Positions 8,766 to 14,794 of a stretch of 64,000 nucleotides of DNA are shown here, in pieces. The DNA is from Bacteroidia bacterium. GTDB taxonomy: Bacteria > Bacteroidota > Bacteroidia > Flavobacteriales > Flavobacteriaceae. A program made the translations under genes and the position numbers. The notes beneath the pieces were generated by a model that was not told the origin of the DNA, made no database searches, and saw only the letters and a list, made by a program, of their open reading frames with translations. The stretch lies in the NCBI GenBank assembly GCA_030428705.1, contig JAUIDI010000003.1, forward strand, positions 1 to 64,000. The letters run 5' to 3'. How positions within the stretch are numbered: the stretch's first letter is position 1; each line of letters starts with the position of its first letter.

Positions 8766-9014
8766 ATGAGAAATAAGCCACTATCGGAAGTATTTAAATA
8801 TTCATCGCCAAGAAGTATATTGGTAGTTACCTATGGGGATGAATTATTGGAACTTTTTTGTCCATTCCAAGTATTATCGAATATTGAGCATACTAGTATT
8901 AAAAAGGGGAAGGTATATTCCGTGACAGAAGTAAAGCTTTCAATTGAGTTAAAAATAGTATTCGTCATAAAAGGACTAAACTTTAGCTATTCCCACTTTG
9001 ATATCATAGTATAG
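8766..9014 (+). CDS. Small hypothetical protein (element B)
   Basis: The 82-residue product has no recognisable domain. It is predicted mostly beta, with a hydrophobic C-terminal strand (ELKIVFVIKGLNF). Codon use and AT content match the rest of element B. It stands alone, 76 bases after the ATPase gene and 600 bases before the helicase gene. It may be a minor replication or control factor; no function can be given. Confidence 0.5.
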   Translation: MRNKPLSEVFKYSSPRSILVVTYGDELLELFCPFQVLSNIEHTSIKKGKVYSVTEVKLSIELKIVFVIKGLNFSYSHFDIIV

Positions 9015-9218
9015 GAGTTTTTATGCTGTATTTTACCATCAATACGAATATGGGTTTTGAGACGGTTTTTTGCTCTTTAAATAAAAAACCCCTGAAAATG
9101 TGCACCTAAAAAGGCTGAAAGAAGAACGCGATTAATTATAAAAAGTTTAGCTATCAGCCTTTTATTGTGATATAAATTCAACAAATCAACATAAAAAATA
9201 AAAATAATTCAATAAATA

Positions 9219-9250
9219 TTTGGATTTCTCGATTATTTGTTATATATTCG
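9219..9250 (+). promoter_or_regulatory. Bacteroidota-type promoter
   Basis: TTTGG at 9219-9223 and TATATTCG at 9243-9250 fit the TTG-N20-TAnnTTTG form with one base off in the -7 box. The next open frame is far away, so the product is probably the short RNA that ends at the hairpin at 9381. Confidence 0.45.
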
Positions 9251-9256
9251 CGCTGA

Positions 9257-9413
9257 TTTTAAGGTTTGATGCCTAAAGATTAAGATTTACAACCGCAAGA
9301 CATCCGCACAAAAGTAAAATAACACAAGACAATTTATGACAACTGATTAAAACGAAAAGTTCTTAATCTTTAGATATTCAAGCCATAACTCTACAGAGGG
9401 ATATGGCTTTTTT
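9257..9413 (+). ncRNA. Candidate structured small RNA upstream of the RepA-like helicase
   Basis: Between the promoter at 9219-9250 and the terminator at 9381-9413 there is no protein-coding frame. The transcript of about 160 bases would pair its ends through a 13-bp perfect helix (CTAAAGATTAAGA with TCTTAATCTTTAG), which closes a 75-base internal part. No known RNA family is recognised. It could regulate helicase synthesis or belong to the origin. Confidence 0.4.
9381..9413 (+). terminator. Terminator hairpin of the candidate small RNA
   Basis: AGCCATA (9381-9387) pairs with TATGGCT (9402-9408), followed by a T-run. It lies 220 bases before the helicase gene and so cannot be that gene's own terminator. 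Confidence 0.65.
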
Positions 9414-9586
9414 ATTTGGTAGTCGGCCTTGAACCAATCAGGCTTAATCAATAAGTGTTTTGTGAATGGAACTTCGAAAAGACAAGGAAAGAATGTTATT
9501 CGTCTATCAAACGTCAACACCTTTGATTAAGGGTCTATCCCTGATTTAGAGACGAACTTAGACTAGATAGAGGTCTAATTAAATAA

Positions 9587-9613
9587 TCGGACTAGTCGGA
9601 TTAATCGGACTGG
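9587..9613 (+). repeat. Three tandem 9-bp iteron-like repeats
   Basis: TCGGACTAG, TCGGATTAA and TCGGACTGG follow one another without spacers, sharing TCGGA at each start. They end 20 bases before the helicase start. Tandem short repeats immediately before a replication gene are how replication initiators recognise and autoregulate origins, so this is a candidate binding site for the element's replication protein. Confidence 0.55.
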
Positions 9614-9632
9614 TTCGTAAAAAAAAAATAAT

Positions 9633-10703
9633 ATGGAATCAAAAGATACTTTTAAAGGTAAGCTTGAAGTTATGAGCGCCATGGAGTTGATTGAAAAAAC
9701 TAGAAATGAGCCCGAACGTAAATTTTTATGGGATGGTATACCACAAGAATCAATAGGATTAATCTCCGGTGTTGGAAAAACAGGTAAAACAACATTCGCA
9801 GAAAATTTAGGAATTTCTTTTGCGGTAGGAAGAAAAGAGTACTATGGGAGCAAAATGGATGGGATACCTCGGAAAGTTTTGTTCATTAACTTGGAGGAAA
9901 GTCGTAGGTTAAAATGTCTTAGGAATATAAAACAAATAACAAGGCTGAATGATGACGAACTTGACTTGTTCGCCAAAAACTATTTCTCAACCCCTGAGAC
10001 ATTTCCGCAATATTTGAACACAGATAATGATTGGGAGGAAGTTAGAGAATACATAAAGGCCTCAGAAGCGGAAATAATATTCATAGATAGTCTTGGGCAT
10101 ATGTGTATTGGTGAAATAGAAAAGAGCGCTGTTGCACAGAGTTTTATGCAGAAATTTAAGACCTATATAGGAGCTTTGAACAAAACAGTAATTGTTGTAC
10201 ATCACATGGTTAAGGGCAATGAAAAACCAATAACTCAAGATAATATAGCAGGGAGCAGGTTCATTCTACAGGAATTCGAATATGCATATGGGTTCGCCCA
10301 TATACCGACAGCCAAGGGAGGGAGTTATTCGTGTATGTTATACAATAAACATATTCCTAAGGACGACAATACGGCAACTCTATATAGAATGTTCAATGAT
10401 GGTTGGATTGAGAATATAGGAACAGACAATAAATTCAACTTATATAAGACCAACAATAATGATGGTAGACGTGACCAAAGTAATAAAACCAAGCTTTATA
10501 ACTATTTTGTTAGTCAGGGTAGTCAGGGTAGTCAGAATATTTCATCAGACACATTGATAAAGGAGTTCGTAGAGACTGGCACAATGTCCAAAGATACCAT
10601 GTATAACAAGGTGAAGTTACTTGAGAAAGATGGAGTTATCCAAAGAGAAACAATAGGAAATTATAAAATATTGATTGAGAAAGGCCATGACAGCAGAGTA
10701 TAG
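9633..10703 (+). CDS. RepA-like hexameric helicase/ATPase
   Basis: The 356-residue protein has a RecA-like core of the AAA_25/RepA type. The N-terminal FLWDGIPQESIGLISG leads into Walker A GVGKTGKT (residues 46-53). Walker B is EIIFIDSLGHM near residue 150, and the HHMVKGNE and GSRFILQE motifs follow as in plasmid RepA helicases. A C-terminal winged-helix-like region (about 280-350) follows a Ser-Gln-Gly repeat linker (SQGSQGSQ). It is likely the replicative helicase or initiator of element B. Its last 17 bases overlap the GIY-YIG gene. The iterons just upstream suggest autoregulation. Confidence 0.8.
   Translation: MESKDTFKGKLEVMSAMELIEKTRNEPERKFLWDGIPQESIGLISGVGKTGKTTFAENLGISFAVGRKEYYGSKMDGIPRKVLFINLEESRRLKCLRNIKQITRLNDDELDLFAKNYFSTPETFPQYLNTDNDWEEVREYIKASEAEIIFIDSLGHMCIGEIEKSAVAQSFMQKFKTYIGALNKTVIVVHHMVKGNEKPITQDNIAGSRFILQEFEYAYGFAHIPTAKGGSYSCMLYNKHIPKDDNTATLYRMFNDGWIENIGTDNKFNLYKTNNNDGRRDQSNKTKLYNYFVSQGSQGSQNISSDTLIKEFVETGTMSKDTMYNKVKLLEKDGVIQRETIGNYKILIEKGHDSRV
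10512..10538 (+). repeat. 9-bp repeats inside the helicase gene
   Basis: AGTCAGGGT occurs twice in tandem, then AGTCAGAAT. They encode the SQGSQGSQ linker. The 9-base period equals that of the iterons at 9587-9613 and the units are related (AGTC-GG), so they could be a second recognition cluster or simply a low-complexity linker. Confidence 0.45.
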
Positions 10704-11337
10704 GATTTACAAAGTGATTAATCTTTTAACCGGCTTGATTTATATTGGTTGTACAACAAAAACTATTGAAGAACGTAGATATGACCATGAACAAAAGGCC
10801 AAAAAAGGTTTAGGGAGCAGTTTTCAGAGAGCAATCGGGACATATGGTCCCGATGCTTTCTCATGGGAGCAGATAGATACAGTAAGTGACGTAGATGAGT
10901 TGGCCAAAAAGGAAAAGTATTACATAGCCTTGCATAATTCAAACAATATTGGATATAATCAAGATTCCGGGGGAGGTTTTAGGAAGACTGTTTACCAGTT
11001 CATGGACAAGGATTGGTTAATCAATGAATGGCCATCGCTTAGTGTTGCAGCTTTTGTTGTAAGAGGTAAAAGGAAATCCGTGGCAAATGCCTGTTTAGGA
11101 TATACGAAAACTTATAAAGGTTACTATTGGAGTTATTCCGCCACCGAAAGTTTTGTCACCAAAAGTGATTTAAGAAAGAAAGTTGTAGTACAATCTGACC
11201 TGAATGGAAATCAGCTCTCCATTTTTGATTCCGTTGCAGAAGCATCAAGAAGTTCAGGGATATCCAAAACCTGTATTGCTAGATGTTGTAGAGGAGAACG
11301 AGAATTTAGTAAAGGATTTTTATGGAAGTACACATAA
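10687..11337 (+). CDS. GIY-YIG endonuclease with C-terminal DNA-binding repeats
   Basis: The protein has about 216 residues. Residues 4-90 form a GIY-YIG nuclease domain: the core RIYKVINLLTGLIYIG, the Arg in TIEERRYDHE, and NNIGYNQDSGG with the conserved Asn. A C-terminal part (residues 100-216) contains two NUMOD-like DNA-binding units, one ending DSVAEASRSSGISKTCIARC. This is the architecture of free-standing homing endonucleases. I chose ATG 10687, which overlaps the helicase gene by 17 bases and implies translational coupling. In this element it may promote element spread or exclude rivals; it lies in no intron. Confidence 0.82.
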   Translation: MTAEYRIYKVINLLTGLIYIGCTTKTIEERRYDHEQKAKKGLGSSFQRAIGTYGPDAFSWEQIDTVSDVDELAKKEKYYIALHNSNNIGYNQDSGGGFRKTVYQFMDKDWLINEWPSLSVAAFVVRGKRKSVANACLGYTKTYKGYYWSYSATESFVTKSDLRKKVVVQSDLNGNQLSIFDSVAEASRSSGISKTCIARCCRGEREFSKGFLWKYT

Positions 11338-11338
11338 A

Positions 11339-11366
11339 AGAGGGCGACAATAATGTCGCTCTTTAT
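11339..11366 (+). terminator. Terminator after the GIY-YIG gene
   Basis: AAAGAGGGCGAC and GTCGCTCTTT form a hairpin around AATAAT with one bulged G, directly after the stop codon. Confidence 0.65.
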
Positions 11367-11429
11367 ATTAATGATAATAAGCCCCATTCTATTTTAACTT
11401 AGTATCATAAATTAATTATTATTATTTTC

Positions 11430-12386
11430 ATGTCTATTAATAAAATGAAAATAATCAATATAGAAGACAACATCAGAATTTGGGCTGGAGTGCTAGTAAT
11501 TTGTTCTATAATAATTGCAATAGCGTCTCATCAACTCGGCTTTTTACGTGCTAAAAAAACGTATACATATTTTGATGATGCCGAATCTCACCGAAAGGAA
11601 ATAGAAAAAAAAGTAAATAACAAACTCGATGAGATGTTTACCGAGCTTGACTCAATAGTTGATGATGTTGATACAAAAACGGGTGAAATTATTGATAGTC
11701 TAAATTTAAAATCATCAGAAGCTTTATCAGAGCTTGAGAATTTACGTAAAGATTCAAAATTAGCTGCAGATAGTGTAGGCAATATTCTAAAAACTTTAGT
11801 TGCTTCTACTCAAGATCTAAACAAGAATATTCTAAGCCAAGATTTATCCTTTGTCATAAATTATAATCATGAACGCAGTAATTTATCTGAAAAGGATTTT
11901 TTAGTGGACCTGTTGAAGTTTTTTGATGAATCATCCACTAGTTTAAGTATTGCTAGCAAAATAAGTCGGACGAACTCTATAAGCTATCAGACAAAACTCG
12001 ATGCATTTAAGGTGGGGACAAGCGGTACTTTAAAGGAAAATTCTATTTTTTTAGTGCCGATGTATTCGAGATCTATTGATGACCCTAGATATTATGAAGT
12101 TAGGGTCAATTTTAATATGGAATTAAAGCATATCAATGGGTATAAAGAAATCAAAGAAGGCGATAGAGCTAGTTTAAGAATATATCATAACTTTTCTAAT
12201 GAGAAAAGTAATGGGAGAAATTTACTCATTCCAAAATTTCTAACGGTTGTCTATTCTAGCCATGTTCTTATTGGTACGAAGAATGTCCGTCTTAAGCATC
12301 TGAATACCGTCAGCAATGAAATGCGAGATTATCCCGGCTATAATTCGTTGATAACTCATATTTTTGAAGTTGTGAACATCGAATAA
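11430..12386 (+). CDS. Membrane-anchored coiled-coil protein (element B cargo)
   Basis: This 318-residue protein of unknown family has a membrane span at about residues 15-38 (WAGVLVICSIIIAIASHQLGF). A long heptad-like coiled coil follows (about 48-135, rich in Glu, Lys, Asp and Ser). The C-terminal domain of about 170 residues is predicted to be mostly beta. It is the last gene before the right att copy, the usual place for cargo. AT-rich codon use matches element B. Membrane anchor plus coiled coil plus sensor-like end could fit a defence or exclusion protein, but no motif proves this. Confidence 0.6.
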   Translation: MSINKMKIINIEDNIRIWAGVLVICSIIIAIASHQLGFLRAKKTYTYFDDAESHRKEIEKKVNNKLDEMFTELDSIVDDVDTKTGEIIDSLNLKSSEALSELENLRKDSKLAADSVGNILKTLVASTQDLNKNILSQDLSFVINYNHERSNLSEKDFLVDLLKFFDESSTSLSIASKISRTNSISYQTKLDAFKVGTSGTLKENSIFLVPMYSRSIDDPRYYEVRVNFNMELKHINGYKEIKEGDRASLRIYHNFSNEKSNGRNLLIPKFLTVVYSSHVLIGTKNVRLKHLNTVSNEMRDYPGYNSLITHIFEVVNIE

Positions 12387-12463
12387 ACTGATTAAAGGCA
12401 TACAATTCGGATGTCCATTAGGTTGGTAAGTTGAGAAATAGTTGGAAATCATAAAGTTAATCT

Positions 12464-12490
12464 CCCTGGTTCGAGCCCAGGTGGGACCAC
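12464..12490 (+). repeat. att copy 2: tRNA 3' end at the right boundary of element B
   Basis: These 27 bases repeat 4334-4360 exactly and consist of the T-arm and acceptor strand of the CAT-anticodon tRNA. The upstream sequence is not tRNA-like. A strong terminator at 12501 follows at once, as expected behind the original tRNA gene, so this copy marks the junction with the ancestral chromosome. Confidence 0.85.
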
Positions 12491-12500
12491 ATCAAGCAGA

Positions 12501-12527
12501 AAACCCGCACCGAAAGGTGCGGGTTTT
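12501..12527 (+). terminator. Terminator of the original tRNA transcript
   Basis: AAACCCGCACC-GAAA-GGTGCGGGTTTTT is a GC-rich 10-bp stem with a GNRA-type loop and a T-run. Confidence 0.85.
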
Positions 12528-12660
12528 TGTGTTTTCGAGAGTTAGGCGAGCTTGCTTGCCCATGCCAAAGAAAACACAAAAAACGCTTTACAGCGTAAAG
12601 CGTGGTTTTCTATTTGCAGGAGCGGGCGTTTTCTGGTCGCTGCCGACGAAGGAGGCAGCA

Positions 12661-12675
12661 ACCTAGGTGGGGCCA
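12661..12675 (+). repeat. Imperfect third copy of the tRNA 3' end
   Basis: CCTAGGTGGGGCCAC matches 13 of 15 bases of the acceptor end CCCAGGTGGGACCAC found in both att copies, and like the real site it is followed by a terminator. It could be a decayed att or tRNA remnant, or chance. Confidence 0.35.
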
Positions 12676-12682
12676 CTGTTAG

Positions 12683-12718
12683 AAAAAAGCAGTTGCATAA
12701 AAATGCAACTGCTTTTTT
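12683..12718 (+). terminator. Second strong terminator
   Basis: AAAAAAGCAGTTGCAT and ATGCAACTGCTTTTTT form an almost perfect, symmetrical hairpin that could stop transcription from both directions between the mobile region and the ECF sigma gene. Confidence 0.8.
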
Positions 12719-12873
12719 ATTTACGCTGTGCTTGTTCTACTAATTAGTATATCAGATTTTTAAACCTCTCCTAGGAAAGAGCTTTGGAATATTGCAATTT
12801 AGGCAGCCTTAAACATTAAAAACTAAGATTAATATGAAATTACTACCTTAGATTTATCAACTCAACAATTGTT

Positions 12874-13437
12874 TTGGACTCAAAGACAACTTTGCAGGAA
12901 ATACGGAATAAGAACCATTTTGTATTTAAAAGACTTTTCGAGGAGCTCTATCCCGAGTTGGTCGGCTATGCGAACGAGTATCTTTTTGATGTGGGTTCGA
13001 GCGAAGATGTAGTGCAGGAAGTCTTTGTATATCTCTGGGAAAAATCGGATAAAATTGATGTCAAAACAAACCTTAAGGCCTATCTGGGTACGATGGTCCG
13101 TAATCGATGCCTGAATATTTTGAAAAAGATTAAAATTACCGATTCCTCGAAAATTCTTGAGACTTGGGCGGCCTTTGACATAGACTATAGTTCCGATCGG
13201 TTTCCAGAAGATGAAAAACAGATCCGTTACGAGCAGGCATTAAGCATCATCGAAAATTTACCGGCCAAGATGCGTACGGTAGTCAAGTTACGTTTTATCG
13301 ATAACTACCGCTATAACGAAATAGCGGATGAACTCGGGGTTTCGGTAAATACGGTAAAGACCCAATTAAGAAGGGCCAAAGTAAAGTTTGGCGAACTGAT
13401 TGTTTCCTTGATTCTTGTTTTGTCGATTCTTTTATAA
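12874..13437 (+). CDS. ECF RNA polymerase sigma factor (FecI-like)
   Basis: The 187-residue protein has sigma region 2 (about 17-85, with FKRLFEELYPELVGYANEYL and EDVVQEVFVYLWE) and region 4 (about 125-175, RFIDNYRYNEIADELGVSVNTVKTQLRRAK), the usual two-domain ECF layout. Translation appears to start at TTG 12874. The gene stands at the head of the FecR-SusC-SusD cluster. In such systems substrate binding to SusC frees the sigma factor from FecR and turns on the transporter operon. The C-terminus ends in a hydrophobic run (ELIVSLILVLSILL), longer than usual but seen in some Bacteroidota relatives. Confidence 0.9.
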   Translation: MDSKTTLQEIRNKNHFVFKRLFEELYPELVGYANEYLFDVGSSEDVVQEVFVYLWEKSDKIDVKTNLKAYLGTMVRNRCLNILKKIKITDSSKILETWAAFDIDYSSDRFPEDEKQIRYEQALSIIENLPAKMRTVVKLRFIDNYRYNEIADELGVSVNTVKTQLRRAKVKFGELIVSLILVLSILL

Positions 13438-13558
13438 ATAACACTTCATTTTGTCTGTTTGTGGCACTTAAGGCCGATAAATTGACATTTTCGTAATTTT
13501 TTGTCACCCATTTTGAACATGTGGTTGTCTTATATATAGCGGCGAAAAAAATCCCTCT

Positions 13559-14698
13559 ATGGAATTCAAGCTTATTGTAAAAAAAATCAACAATACCCTT
13601 ACCGAAAAAGAAAAAGAAATCTTTGACGCTTGGTACAACGAATCTCCAAAGCATCGTGATTATTTTCATCAGGTAGAGGAAAACTACCTAAAGGGGCACG
13701 GTGGGATAGCTGTTCAAAAGGGGTGGCGACAAGTTTCCTACAAAATCGACAAAAAGAAAAAGCGCCAAGCCGGTTTTAAATATGCGGCGGCCATTGCCAT
13801 CCTCTTGGCAATAGGTTCCTTATGGTTTTTCAATACCGAGGATGGGAAGGTCCAAGTTATGGAGCAGCCATCCGAAGTATCGGTGAAAGATGACATTGAA
13901 ATCGGCACCGATAAGGCAACGTTGACCTTGGAAGATGGTTCACAGATCGCCTTGGAAAAGGGGAATTCCTATGAAACGGGCAAGGCTTCGAGCAATGGAG
14001 AGCAGTTGGTCTATAAGGGCGGACAGGCACCATCTGAAAAGACCATTCCGCATAATGTACTCACGATTCCGAGAGGGGGGCAATTTTTTGTTGCCCTGGC
14101 AGATGGCACAAAGGTGTGGATGAATTCCGAGACCCAATTGAAATATCCGGTATCCTTCGTGCCCAACGAAACCCGGGAAGTGATACTGGCGTACGGGGAA
14201 GCCTACTTTGAGGTATCTCCTAGTACAGAGCACAATGGAAGCCGTTTTATTGTACATACCGATGGTCAACAGGTGGAGGTATTGGGTACCGAATTCAATA
14301 TCAAGGCCTATAAAGAGGAAACGGAAATAGCCACGACCTTGGTAGAAGGGAAGGTTGCTATCGGAATAGGTGGCGAGTCACAAAACCTTGATCCCGGTCA
14401 ACAATCCAAATTAGAACGTGGTACGGGCAAATTGACCATAACCCCGGTAGACGTATATGACGAGATATCCTGGAAAAACGGGTTGTTCAGCTTTAAGAAC
14501 AGATCATTGGAAAGTATAATGCAGGTACTATCACGTTGGTATGATGTGAAAGTGGTATTTCAAAACAAGGATATCAAAGACTTGACCTTTAACGGTGTTT
14601 TTAGAAAAGCCCAGAAAATCGAAGATATCTTGACCATCATAAAGAATACCAACGAAGTCGATTACGTAATAAACCAAAAGACGATAACTATGAAGTGA
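13559..14698 (+). CDS. FecR-type anti-sigma factor
   Basis: The 379-residue inner-membrane protein has an N-terminal cytoplasmic anti-sigma part (1-75), one transmembrane helix at about residues 78-97 (FKYAAAIAILLAIGSLWFF) and a periplasmic FecR domain (about 165-265, starting at TIPRGGQFFVALADGTKVWMN). A C-terminal DUF4974 domain (about 305-379, FKNRSLESIMQVLSRWYDVKV) follows. This is the standard partner of a FecI-like sigma factor and of a SusC with a signalling domain, and all three are adjacent here. Confidence 0.93.
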   Translation: MEFKLIVKKINNTLTEKEKEIFDAWYNESPKHRDYFHQVEENYLKGHGGIAVQKGWRQVSYKIDKKKKRQAGFKYAAAIAILLAIGSLWFFNTEDGKVQVMEQPSEVSVKDDIEIGTDKATLTLEDGSQIALEKGNSYETGKASSNGEQLVYKGGQAPSEKTIPHNVLTIPRGGQFFVALADGTKVWMNSETQLKYPVSFVPNETREVILAYGEAYFEVSPSTEHNGSRFIVHTDGQQVEVLGTEFNIKAYKEETEIATTLVEGKVAIGIGGESQNLDPGQQSKLERGTGKLTITPVDVYDEISWKNGLFSFKNRSLESIMQVLSRWYDVKVVFQNKDIKDLTFNGVFRKAQKIEDILTIIKNTNEVDYVINQKTITMK

Positions 14699-14712
14699 AG
14701 CAAAAAAAGAAA

Positions 14713-14753
14713 GGAACGGGGTCTAGATCTGGAAAATTTAAACCCCCGTTCCC
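14713..14753 (+). terminator. Hairpin between fecR and susC
   Basis: GGAACGGGG (14713-14721) pairs with CCCCGTTCC (14744-14752) across a 22-base loop; only a short T-poor stretch follows. It may be a weak terminator or a leader structure that lets susC be expressed at a different level from fecR. Confidence 0.5.
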
Positions 14754-14794
14754 GGTACATTAATCAATTAAAAAATTAACTAACATTCAAATTT

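Larger units (their letters stand above)
9015..9632. other. 618-bp non-coding replication/control region of element B
   Basis: No reading frame of note is present. From left to right there is a promoter (9219-9250), a 13-bp inverted repeat with its arms 75 bases apart (9273-9285 and 9361-9373), a terminator hairpin (9381-9413), a 6-bp inverted repeat TTAGAC/GTCTAA (9558-9563 and 9573-9578), and three tandem 9-bp repeats (9587-9613) directly before the RepA-like helicase gene. This layout resembles a plasmid-type origin and copy-control region. The function is inferred. Confidence 0.55.
4334..12490. mobile_element. Integrative element B, bracketed by tRNA-derived att repeats
   Basis: The element is 8,130 bp from att copy to att copy. 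It is bounded by a 27-bp perfect direct repeat of a tRNA 3' end. Its integrase sits immediately inside the left copy. The cargo is Xre, a Sak4-like ATPase, a RepA-like helicase with iteron-like repeats, a GIY-YIG endonuclease and membrane/coiled-coil proteins. Base composition is clearly more AT-rich than the SusCD region to its right. There is no relaxase and there are no virion or packaging genes, so it may be a replicating satellite-like or mobilizable island that depends on another element. Confidence 0.75.
12491..12873. other. 383-bp non-coding interval after the mobile region
   Basis: It contains the tRNA terminator (12501-12527), a short tRNA-end-like piece (12661-12675), and a second strong terminator (12683-12718). 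The remaining 150 bases before the ECF sigma gene hold no clear promoter match. Short open frames across the interval are not credible genes. Confidence 0.6.

Noticed and set aside
12442-12743. Short overlapping open frames after the right att copy
   Set aside because: They run through the tRNA end and two terminators. Similar spurious frames occur behind tRNA genes in flavobacteria.
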